NCBI GenBank assembly: GCA_000149265.1
Contig: CH001921.1
Location: 65,974 to 129,973 of the forward strand
Length of the DNA stretch: 64,000 nucleotides
Direction: 5' to 3'
Origin: Ciona savignyi
Lineage: Eukaryota; Chordata; Ascidiacea; Phlebobranchia; Cionidae
Positions within the stretch are counted from its first letter, which is position 1; every line of letters starts with the position of its first letter. The notes under the pieces are model-generated. The model had not been told where the DNA came from. It saw only the letters and a program-made list of their open reading frames with translations, and ran no database searches. Positions 19,428 to 30,200 of this stretch are shown in pieces. A program made the translations under genes and the position numbers.

Positions 19428-22331
19428 ATGGACAAGCCTACTGCTCAGTCTTGCTCTAAACGGGCTTATGGTGGGAATTATTGTTGTGTTCCTGGATGCA
19501 CCAGCCCGGTCTACACAAGTCTCTGAAGGTAAAAAAGTACGTGGAGTAGAAACCGAACAGTGGAGAGAGAAAATGATTTCCACAATTTTTACTCTCCGTT
19601 CACCAAGGAACAACAAGTTGCGCAAGCAAATAGAAGGGAGGAAGGCATTTATATGCTGTAAACACTTCCATCCTTATGAAATTCACACTAGTAAGTTATT
19701 TCCCCATTTGTTGTTTAAACATATACTGGTGGCCCATAAACTAGCCAACCTTAAAATGTCATTTAACTCCTAGGTAATAGGATGAGCTGGTTATAAAACA
19801 AGACGTTTTACCCTCTTTGCACCTACCACAAAAAAGTCATCCAACTGTCGAATACCGCCCAAGAAGAGAACTCTTAAAATATGATTTGCCATCAACGTCA
19901 TCAAATTATGGGATATGCCTCAATATTGCTGATGTTAAAAAAATGTTTAAACATGAAAAACCGTTCATGGAGTTTGCTTTCGGTCCCGAATGGGGAAATC
20001 CACATGATCCAGATGTCTGAAGCTACTTTGGGGAAAAGGATACGTTTAACAGTGTACCAAAATTTGTCATTTTTGGTCTTGTTATGTGGTGTGCCTGTAC
20101 CATCGGCTGCATTGGCACATTTGAAGCTGTGTGAAATGAATTTTTTAGAATTTTTATCCAAATTGAAAAATTTGCAACTTTGTTTTTTTTACAAAAGTGG
20201 AAAAACCAAAAGAGTGGATTTCTGTTACTACTTTTGGACGTGAAAATCCCGGGCAGAGGTGCGTCTAACAAGCTATAGACCTATGTGCTATTTAGTTTAA
20301 ATGTAGTTCTATTTGAATTGTAACAAAATGTGTTTAAACAACATTAGCTTACTTCAGGAACTTAAGTAAGCAGTGCAAGGTTGCTTTGGAAAGTCAATCA
20401 ACTTGTAATTCCTGCAAGACCAAATGTTTAAAGGATCGCTACAACACAAGTAGATGCGAAGAAAGACTTCACTAAATACTAATTTATTTTATGAAAGGGT
20501 TGCAATTTTGGTCATCGACGAAATGAAAATTAAACGTAAGATCATTTGAATATTTATTGTAACACTGTAGTATAGCTATTTAAATTTTACATATTTTGTA
20601 CGCTGCAGAAAGCATTGTGTACCGCAAAAATACAGGCAACCTAGTAGGTTATGTCGATGAAGCCAGCACGTCCTTAAGCCAACATTCTGGAACAGTTGCA
20701 ACCCACGTATTAGCACTGTCTGCGAGGTACTTAAGCATAAATAACTACATGTGCAGAAAAAAATGAATTTAACAGATCCGTTTAATGCATTAATAGGGGT
20801 TACCAACAATGCAATTGATCGGCTTCTGGCGTACTTTTCCACCAAAACACTATCGACATTAAATTTGTTTTTTTGTTATTATGATTGCCATAATAAAACT
20901 GGAAACTCAGTGCAACATTATAGAGTTGTGGGAATAATAGGTAAGTTGGAATATAGCGTGTTCTGAGCTAAGAAACTTGATCATGTGACGTGCTGTTGCA
21001 TGACGTTTTTGCACACATTACATATATATGCGTTATGCTTCATATGAAAACCAATTATAATCTATGGGTGATGGTTTATCCGTTAACAGAAAAACGTTTG
21101 GCACCTTAGCTCAAAAGGAGGAAAAGGGACCGGGTTACCGCATGAAAAATCCTATTGATGTATAAAAGTAGTATATTAAGTATGATTTTCTTTTATCCAA
21201 ATTCACCCTAATTTTTTTTAGGCACATATATTTAATTCAAGATCCACCACACTTGGTTAAATCTGTACGAAACAACCTACTGTCAACCAAAAAACACCTA
21301 TGGAACAATAAATAGTCCTTTATGCTGGGAACCAATTAAAACATTAATCACCAAGGATGTTCCTCTTCTCCCGCGAAGGTTTCCTCACCTCACGCAAACT
21401 CATGCTGCTCCAGTGAGCCATGAGAAGATGAAAGTTTATCTTGCTGCTCAGGTATGTAAGGCCTGATATTATCGGAAAAACAAAGGGGGTTATTTCTCCG
21501 CCCGAGTGCACATAAATGGGTTTTTGATACTATTGCATGTGTATTTAAATAGTGGTAAACTGGCATTCATGTAATATAAATTGTAAGGTATTATCTTCAA
21601 CTGTCGGAATTGAGTTGCAATCAAACGGGCACAAAGATCTTTCCGAGTTCATTCTTAAAATGGATTACTGGTTTGATCTGATGAACACCGGAATAAAAGA
21701 TCACAAACGGAAAATGAAACCTCACATGGCACCATATACAGAGACAAATGATCAACGGCTTCAGTTTCTTAGTGACACACTTCCAGGTAAAGTCAAATTA
21801 AACAGGTCTCCTCATCCGATATATATGATGTCAGCTCCACAATTTAAATTCATTTCGCCAACAGGGTACTTTTCAGTTGGTGTGAAAGGGCGGAGAACAA
21901 ACCTGACTTTTCAGAAAAAATGGTTCTTTCGAAATCTTCCGAAGAGGGCATGATAAGTACGTCAAAGGGAATGGCTGCCCCTATTAAAGGTTGTTTGGGG
22001 TATGGTGCACCATACGTAACAACCAGACGATGTAGCCAAGGTGTGTAGCATTTTCCCTTAAAAGTTTTAAATTAATAAAATTATAATCCTTTCCACAGCA
22101 CGACCAGAATAATTCGATTATAATTAGCTTGTAATTTGTCAACATCGAAGAATTCGGTCACACATCTAGATAATTGTAAATTTTGCAGATTGTTTAGAAT
22201 CATATTTTGGCCACCAAAGAAGCTTGGGAAGGAGAAACACTAATCCCACAGTTGTAGAGTTTGGGTACAACTCTAATTCTATTGTATCCCGCCGCAATGT
22301 TAAAAAATCGAATGTACAATGCTTACATTAA
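19428..22331 (+). pseudogene. P-element-like (THAP-type) transposase, multi-exon, partly decayed
   Basis: The start at 19428 opens a THAP-like zinc finger: NYCCVPGC, then, after frame changes, RKAFICCKHFHPYEI, giving the C2CH pattern. Later pieces match the P/THAP9 catalytic region in order: ILVIDEMKIK (about 20520), SIVYRKNTGNLVGYVDE (20607), DPPHLVKSVRNNLL (21242), LTQTHAAPVSHEKMKVYLAA (21397), VLSSTVG...FILKMDYWFDLMNT (21588), TTRRCSQDCLESYFGHQR (junction 22040/22189), TNPTVVEFGYNSN to a stop at 22329. Three junctions restore the frame exactly: 20563/20617 region, GCTCAG|GTATGT to TAAG|GTATTA, and CCAAG|GTGTGT to TTGCAG|ATTG. The 19.5 kb, 20.8 kb and 21.3 kb parts carry stops or shifts, so the gene is probably dead although its splice signals survive. 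P-like elements are known from tunicates. See the convergent gene at 22433-23360. Confidence 0.8.
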
Positions 22332-22432
22332 CTTGTAACATACTCTAATATACTATGCTTCAACGCTATTACTTTTTTTATCTGGGTTGGTTCTGTACCT
22401 GAATGAAAAATTTATGTTCCATACATATATTT

Positions 22433-23360
22433 TATTTTTTGTTAAGTTTTCAAATTTTGGCGCAGAAATTTTTTGTTTTCAGTTTGACTTGCTTCAGCTG
22501 AAACTTTTTTTTCATGCAATTGCACTTGGTTCACTAATTCTTCCAGTATAATCTTCTGTGGGTTGAAAGCTACTATAGTAAATTATTTTTTTCCGGAGCT
22601 CTGCTCAAAATTTCTGTTCTAAACTCAGACAACCCCCAAAGACCTCCTCTGTCATGCCTTTTGTAGCTTTCTGGCAGCTGACCATCGGCCAAGGACTTAA
22701 TACATGTTCTGCGACAAAGAAAATATTTTTATCTAACTGATTTTTGTTACAAATATTATCGACTTAGCTTACTAAATTAAACTTACTTCTCATCTAAACT
22801 CTTTGCTTTATAGAACATCTTTCTAAGTATTCCTCCACCCATATATGCTATTATGTCTTTCTGATGTCTTGTAACAGTTTGTATTACAGCTGGTGCTTTG
22901 GTTATCTTTCGACTATTAAGTTTGGCAATAAGTAAGGTCAGCAAAGTCCCCATTATAATTTTGAAATCTTGATCTCCAAATACCTAATATATGAATTTTG
23001 AATACCTCACTGCTGTTATTTTACTAAATTATGTTTAGAAGGCCATTATACTTTCATCTTTTCATTCAGCAAGATGACCACTCCAATCTTTTTGAAATAC
23101 ATTGAGTGAAATTGTTTGCAACACTTCACTCTGACTACAATTATCCAATATGAAAGTAAGTTCCTCATCTGCCTTCGTTGGCAAAATAATGGTTTCTGGG
23201 TACCCCAAACTCAATGCAGATGAATAAAAAACATCTTTAATTTTAATATTGAGTTGACTCAATCTGTTGTGGCTGCTCTCAATATGCAAGGCCAAACCGT
23301 TCTTTGATAGAAAATCCTTGCCACAAATCTCGCAAAGATATTTGCAACTTAGATTCACCT
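22433..23360 (-). CDS. Zinc-finger gene convergent to the P-like transposase (partial model)
   Basis: The exon at 23360-23063 follows an ATAG acceptor and encodes a C2H2 finger, CEICGKDFLSKNGLALHIES plus SH. The next exon (about 22984-22793) starts VFGDQDFKIIMGTLL and ends SLDEK at GAA|GTAAGT. It joins in phase to an exon from about 22710 (TCIKSLADGQLPESYKRHDR, then GGLWGLSEFRTEIL). A last piece, KIILEELVNQVQLHEKKVSA onward, stops at about 22441, and AATAAA follows on the minus strand near 22430. The IIAYMGGGILRKM...C...L...GGL pattern resembles the C-terminal region of P-like transposases. How the first exon joins the second is unclear because a stop follows HLAE. The gene may be a second gene of the same mobile element, or a host gene derived from one. 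Confidence 0.5.
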
Positions 23361-24059
23361 ATATCAATGTATTAAAATATTAGTTTATGTCTATAATATT
23401 ATATATACTGTAACAAACCTGGTCGTAATCTATGGTAACTAAATAAGCAGTCATAATTCCGCTACAAATTGTTTGAAAACGTTTAAGGGTAATCAAATAA
23501 AATTATTTGTTTCCGAAAACTCTAAATAAGTAAGTAAACAGTTTACACCGTTGTCAATGGTAGCACCTTGCCACTAGTGGCGCCAGATGACAACGCAAAA
23601 CGCCCCGCTTGTTATCCCGTTAATGTAGTATCTATGGTCCAAGTAACCACGGCTCAGGATAACTTGGCAGAGGAGAAACGAATATATACAGATGGTAAAA
23701 CTCAAAATAAACACTTGTTTGCATTTTTCAAAACCATTCAAATAACTGTGTGAACAAATTTAACTTAAAACATGTATTAAACTTCATGAGTGAACAAACA
23801 TTTAAAAAATAATTTTATTTTAGCCTTGAGCAATTACTAACTATATCAACTAATTAGTAAACAATGCATTACTTTACATTATACAGAAACAAAGCAACAA
23901 TTAACACAACAAAACTTATTTAAATCTAAGTGCTCATCTTCAAATGTCAAATACAACAGCATTGCGCCTGGTGATTGTTGGCAGTGCTAAAATTGTTATG
24001 GTCAAAAAATCAACTATATCTCGGTCTTCTTTTTCAGGCCACACATATTGGCTAGGCTA
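23361..24059. other. No clear gene; possible right terminus of the P-like element
   Basis: On the minus strand 23612-23545 reads TTGCGTTGTCATCTGGCGCC, then ACTAGTGGCAAGGTGCT, which partly mirrors 19119-19165 (TTGCGTTGGCGC, CTAGTGGTAAAGTGCT). That could be a diverged inverted repeat bounding 19.1-23.6 kb. The small plus-strand frame over it has no domain. Confidence 0.3.
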
Positions 24060-24075
24060 ACTGTTGAGCTGTAGC

Positions 24076-25375
24076 CTACTCTGGTCGCAGGAAAATTATT
24101 TCGATTACTGAGCTTGAAATAACTTTTGTAATATGGCCTGCGAAAACCTTACTTATTTTGTTTTTGGAGGAGCAAACTGGCATCCTGTATTCTACTACTA
24201 CCCAGTCTGACCCCTTTAGTGACCCTTTTAGTCGTAACTGTACTGCTGATCCTTGCCATTTTATGTTCACTTTCCTCATCAGATCACTCTAACTTTTGAT
24301 CTCTAATTAATTCGATTTCCTCCACACTTGCATACTGTCCAGAAATTATTGATATCTTCTTTCCTCGTTTTTTTTTGTTAATTTTCTCATTCCTCTCCGT
24401 GCATTCGTTTAGCATGTCAATCAAGGTTGAATCGATGCTGCAGTTCATAGAAGAAACATCATTTGGTGAACGCTTAATCACCTTTTGGGCATTTAAAGGA
24501 TAAATGCCAGTTGCCAGTTTTGCGAAATCCAGATGTAAGATTATCGTGTGCAGTTGGATTTATTTCCATCATTAGCTTGTTCGAAAGCGATAGAAATAAA
24601 GATTTTGGCGGTGACGACAGTATGGTTTGCAGTTTTAAATTTATGAACAACGTTTATCCAGTGTTATCTTTATATCCAGTGTTAGGTCTAAAAATACAAC
24701 ACCCTATAGTTGTGTTTTATCCGTGGAGTTGGATGGAAGGCAAATAAATCGAATTGAATGCAGCTGGCAGAGATGAAGAACTTTTGTGTGGAGATAAATG
24801 AGCCTGAATTGTCACCAATTTTTATTGCTTTGTTACATGGTTTTCTTCTTGCACTCTGAAGTAGAACTTTGGTAAATCAATCTTTCAATCATTCACTATC
24901 AAACGATCTAGATTGTAAGCCTGGCATATCAAGTACCAGGTGGTCTCCCAGAAATCCAACTATTATAAAAATTGTGTGCTTTATACACAACGTAAATTGG
25001 CATAAGTTTCCAATTGCAGTACCTGTAAACGTCTGCTTATCTTAGAGTGATTCATCACTCTTTCAGAATATTTGGTTCCTTCCACGATTTATTATGCTTT
25101 TTTTTTGTTTTCAGGATCATCACTTAAATTTGTCTCATCAAAATTATATATACAACCTGGACTAATTTCTTCCAAGCTTTCTATTAAATTCTTAAAATAG
25201 TCCAGAATAACTTTACTGTTTACTTCAGCTCTGCTTGTTTAAATATTTCCGGCAAATCGTGTATGGCACAAATGTAAGATTGCTTGGAAGAAATTCGTCC
25301 AGGAGTATTTTGTACATTTCTGCAGCCTGTCCATTAGAAAGGCCATTTTGGATTGCTGTTAAGGCTGCTTCTGAA
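24076..25375 (-). pseudogene. Pogo/Tigger-type (DDE_1) transposase fragment
   Basis: Minus-strand pieces appear in the order expected for this family. Near 25370 a psq-type helix-turn-helix stretch reads EAALTAIQNGLSNGQAAEMY after a TTTTCAG acceptor. At 25230-25100 comes EISPGCIYNFDETNLSDDPE, with the first catalytic Asp. RVMNHSK follows in another frame, then AIKIGDNSGSFIS (second Asp region, near 24815). Near 24550-24480 NLTSGFRKTG and GIYPLNAQKVIKRSPN are split by a small duplication of ACTGGCA. The tail INKKKRGKKISIISGQYAS is typical. Many stops and shifts make it dead. It is separate from the P-like element by strand and family. Confidence 0.75.
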
Positions 25376-26349
25376 AAAATACCTAGAAAAAGGCATTCTC
25401 TTATAAAATACTGGCATGTTCAGTACAAAATCTTACTTCTGCTTTATAAAATATTTAAAACTTTATTACTAGGTTTAACGTTAATAGATGTATATTTACC
25501 ATATTTTAATCAACCTTTAAAATTTCAAATTCTGTAACGTTTCTTAACTGTATCTATCAACTGCCTGATGACACTGTCTGTATGTTATAACAATTCATTA
25601 TTATATAACAATTGTGTTTGTTTGGACAATGCTTATAATCTTATAACTTAAAGTTAAGCACAATACAACATTACAAATGTAGTCAAAGTGTAGTAAACAC
25701 GTCTGGGTAGCTATATGGTCTTTAGTTACCTCTGGGCCGTATCAGTGACTAGAAATGCTCGTACCTTTCTAACCTCTTTTTATTAGGTGACTAAAACGTT
25801 TAGTCTACAAATTGAAACGAGTTAAAACAAGATGAAAGAGGTGTAGCGAGATTTTCTAAAATTCGTGCTCAGCACAGATAAACTTATACTGATCAAAAAT
25901 GTTTGGTCTACAAGGCTGTTTAAAAAAGTAATGAAAAAATGTTTTTATCAATCAGATTATTATGCAAAAATTACAGCAGTCTTATTGAATGAAAAATACA
26001 ATTCTAGAATTCACAACAATGTGTTCAGATATGTCATTTTTATGGTTATATAGTTAAGGTATCCATTTTTAAAGATGTAAATTGGGCAGTATACAATTGT
26101 CCTCCTATTTTTGGTTTTTGTTATATATTATAGATGGCATATAAGCATATTTACTAAAACAATTTAAATATAGGCTATTCAACAAAAAAAACATCCAGAA
26201 TTAATAACCCTGTGTCTGGTCCTTTATCATCAATTTCCCTGTCTTGGTATAGCAGCTGCCTTCGCAACAAACACACCGGGTAGCAATCGTACTAAGTAAA
26301 ATAACGGGCCCAAAAGGACCTTTGTCCGGTCAAGTTCATATGTTTAATA
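25376..26349. other. No gene seen
   Basis: AT-rich DNA with short frames lacking domains. No SINE, splice context or repeat counterpart recognised. Confidence 0.45.
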
Positions 26350-26440
26350 TGTCATATGTTTAACGCGACCGATACATACTAACCTTTTACAAAACGGACT
26401 AAGTGACGAACCCATTAGGTGTTCGGGAACTACCCAGGTA
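26350..26440 (+). repeat. SINE-B copy
   Basis: Shares ACGCGACCGATACATA, AAAACGGACTAAGTGACG and ACCCATTAGGTGTTCGGGAA with the 779 copy. The inverted counterpart at 52440-52512 sits at the mirrored position of the large inverted duplication, so it predates that duplication. Confidence 0.6.
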
Positions 26441-27231
26441 AAATATTCTGTATAAATCGTGAAACATACTGTTTAAATACTTGATTTATTTAATATCTCA
26501 CACATAAAATATGACATATTAAGGTATTGTATCATTTTAAGTTATCCACAAAACAAAAAGATGGTATTATAACATATTTATATAATCTTTTCCGAAAAAG
26601 AAAGCAAACTATAATAATAAGATAAATATCAAAATCGTGAGTTTTAAATACCCAAGATAAATGTCATCTGAAATGGATAAATGGTCGGTGTAGAAAAATT
26701 AGTAAGTTTAAATCACATTTATCTTATATAGACATACATGGTTTAATATACATAGCAGTGAAACATTCAAAATGGTTATACAATCATACAATACATCATT
26801 ATTAGTATTCCACTTATCTCATATTGTCGGGGGCCTTTACGTTTAGCAACAGATAAACTTCTTCCAATAAGAATACGTACAGCAAGGTATATATTATNNN
26901 NNNNNNNNNNNNNNNNNNNNNNNNNNNNNNNNNNNNNNNNNNNNNNNNNNNNNNNNNNNNNNNNNNNNNNNNNNNNNNNNNNNNNNNNNNNNNNNNNTAT
27001 ATATTATTTAGCATTCGTTTTAACATAAATAAATGTACATGGATTTTCTCTTGTTGCATTAAAGGGCAGTGTACTCCAGCAATTATCAGTTTGCACACAA
27101 TCTGCCTACCCTACAACAAAAGCGGTTTTGGCTGACACACATTAGCAGCAATTATTATTGTTAAAATAAATGTTATATACAATATACCAGAAAGAAATGC
27201 GATGATCGATTAATGCTAAGGTTCCAAGTGG
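26441..27231. other. Left arm flank of the inverted duplication; no gene
   Basis: 26500-26890 and 27000-27230 mirror 51670-52440 on the other strand (for example GGGGGCCTTTACGTTTAGCA against its reverse complement near 52025). No coding feature. A 100-base N gap lies within it. Confidence 0.6.
26898..26997. other. Assembly gap (100 N)
   Basis: Exactly 100 N between ATATTAT and TATATATTAT, a conventional scaffold spacer of unknown true size. It lies in the left arm of an inverted duplication. Confidence 0.99.
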
Positions 27232-27237
27232 TTTATT
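27232..27237 (-). promoter_or_regulatory. Polyadenylation signal of family X gene 1
   Basis: AATAAA on the minus strand about 48 bp after the stop codon. The same ACAATAAACCAC context follows the last exon of gene 3 at about 51713. Confidence 0.6.
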
Positions 27238-27284
27238 GTATGTTGGTGCGCAGCTAACCAGTTACCACCAACAACGTTATTGGT

Positions 27285-30200
27285 CTAGAAGAAGCCTCCT
27301 GATCTTTTCCAAAAACGGCTTTTTTTCTTGTCGGGCTTCGTCGGTTCTTCTGCAAAAGGAACGATAAGATAATATCTCAACCATTTGTCTGTTTGTCTGG
27401 TTCCGCGTCGAACTACAATCCTAAAGGTGGCTGATCTAAAACCACCCATTCTAAAATCCGTTTTATCATAAGGCAAGAAAGACACTTAGCGGGTGCTATC
27501 ATATCTCAGTGGAATGACAGGTTAAGCAACTGTGAAGGTGTTCGACCTTTTTACTACACTGCACTAACATAAACAAATTTGCACACGTGGTCCTACCTTG
27601 AATATTATTAAGTGAAAAACCAGAACTTGAAAACGACGAAGCTAAAATGTCCTCAACACTTGTGCTTCCCGGTGTGGTAGATGCATTGAAATCATCTTGT
27701 GCTTGTAATCGTCGATGGTTGTCGCCTAAAGATTGTTCCGGGCCATTTGGGAGAGCTCTGGATGGCATCCTTGGCAGGGCGTTGCTTCTAGCTTGATCTC
27801 GTGGTATTATTGCGTAGTGGTAACCCTGCGCCAGATCTGAAAAGAAGTCATATAACAAAAAAATTATCTTAAAAGTAGTGTGCATTGACAGCAAGCAAAA
27901 CAGGTATAAAAATGTGAAAAAAGAGCCTCTCACATACATCATTTATTTTTACATATCTATTAAAAATGGTTGCTATACGTAACTTTAATCCTCACCAGTT
28001 GTATTGGTGCTCTTTGAAACAGTTCTGTTGCTTCTATGATCTGAGATCGGGGCTTTCGAAGGTGGTACGTTCGGTCTGTGAAATTCATAGTTAGCACAAA
28101 GGAAATATTTTTTGCTAAATCATTGTTACGCCCTTTTTGAAATTTAATCCTATTAGCTTTGGAAAACTAAGATGTACAACTTTGGCTACCAGGGTATTGG
28201 TTTTAAAATTCAAACCAGTTATATTTCATACACATGACAAAATTTCCTCTGTGTGTAACCATAGACACAGGTTTCCCATTAAAATGTCATATTCCAATAT
28301 AAATTAGTCACCAGAACGCATTCAAGAGTAAATTATATTTAGAAGTAACAAACCGTGCAGATGAACGACCATATTCGGAATTTCGTTCATTGTCCATTCG
28401 AGTTGGTGGTCCTGTTGTATCTGCAGAAAACAGATTAGAATTCCCACAACATATTGTGGTATTATTGTAACGTATCAAGCACACCTCTCACGTACACGTC
28501 TTCCGGTATTTCACAAGTATCACCGACACTGGTCTCGGTGGGTTATTAAGATATTTATCTTAACCATTTGTCAGTTCGCCCTGTATCGGGTCGAAGTACA
28601 AGCCTGAATGTGGCAATTTCAAAACCACCCACTCTATAATCGGTTTTATTATACGGCAAGACATTTAGCGGCTGTCAGATCCCAGTAAACTAAGAGGTCA
28701 AGCATTTGTTAAGGTCTTTTACCATATTTGCATAAACAAATTTGCACACGTGGTCCTACCTTGAATATTATCAAGTGAAAAGGCAGAACTTGAAAACGAC
28801 GAAGCCAAAATGTCCTCTTCACTTGTGCTTCCCGGTGTAGCAGATGCATTAAAATCATCTTGTGCTTGTAATCGTCGTTGGTGGTCGCCTAAAGATGGCT
28901 CCGGGCCATGTGGGAGAGCTCTGGATGGCATCTTTAGAAACGTGTTGCTTCTAGCTTGTTCTCTTGTTATTATTGCGTATGGGTATTCATGTGGCAGATC
29001 TGAAAAGTAAGAAGTCCATTTAATAAAAAGTATCTTGAAAATTGTTAAGACGGTGACTATTTGTGCTGGTAAGTCTTTGGCGAAATGGGAGAATATAAAC
29101 GACAAAAGACAAAAACCTGTTTTTGAAGATAGATATAAAATAGTACATTTACTAACATCTACAAACAACAATTTAAAAAACATTAACAAATACATTATGT
29201 AGACACGCAGCCGTCAGCTTTTATTTTCAAATGTTCAAATTTATGTCTTGTGAACCATGTCAACACTTTCGATGTGTGCACGAACCATAAATCGCCACGT
29301 CTTTGTATTTGTATCGATACGCTTCATGTTCTTGCCTATATTAATTACTTCATTCGCAGAAATAGGAAACCATTGTTCATGGTTGGAATGTTTCCTATTG
29401 TTATAGTACAACCTATTAATCCACAAGCATGGCAGCAAAATGACTTGCCACCAGAGAAACCGACTTAGCTAGCGGATGGTTTGATCATGTAACTATTCAA
29501 ATGATAGCCACCAATTTGAAATATACGGACTAACCTATTCTTCTGAAAGGCAACGCTAATCTAAAAAGCGGTCGTTTAAAGGTTTAAACAAAATTGTCCA
29601 ACCGAATTACATAGAAACCCTATAGAATAAACCGTTCCATCAACATTAATTAATTGGCTGTTGTTATACAGCAAGCAAAACTGATATAAAAATGCAACAG
29701 AACATTCTCTCATATATATCATTTAAGATCACATTATATATTAACCATAATTGATATACGTAACTTTAATCCTCACCAGTTGCATCGGTGCTCGTTGAAA
29801 CAGTTATGGTTCTTCCACGTTCTAAGATCGGGGCCTTCGGGGGCGGTTCATTGGTTCTGTGAAATGCATAGTTCACACAAAGTGACAAACTTTTCTTGCT
29901 AAACCACTTTGACGCCTTTTGGGTGCTTTAATTCTATTAGCTTTAGACAGCTTAGATATATACAACCTTTTGACTGCCAGGCTTTTTGTTTTGAAATCCA
30001 AATGGTTTTCTTTGATACATATATTCATTATATCTACATGTAATTATAGACACAGGATTGATTCCCATTAAAATTTTATAATCCAACACAAATTAGTCAC
30101 CAGACCGCAGTCAAGATTGAATTCGATTTAGAAGTAACAAACCGTGCAGATGAACGGCCATATTTGGCATTTCTTTCAGTGTGCATTTGAGTTGGTGGGC

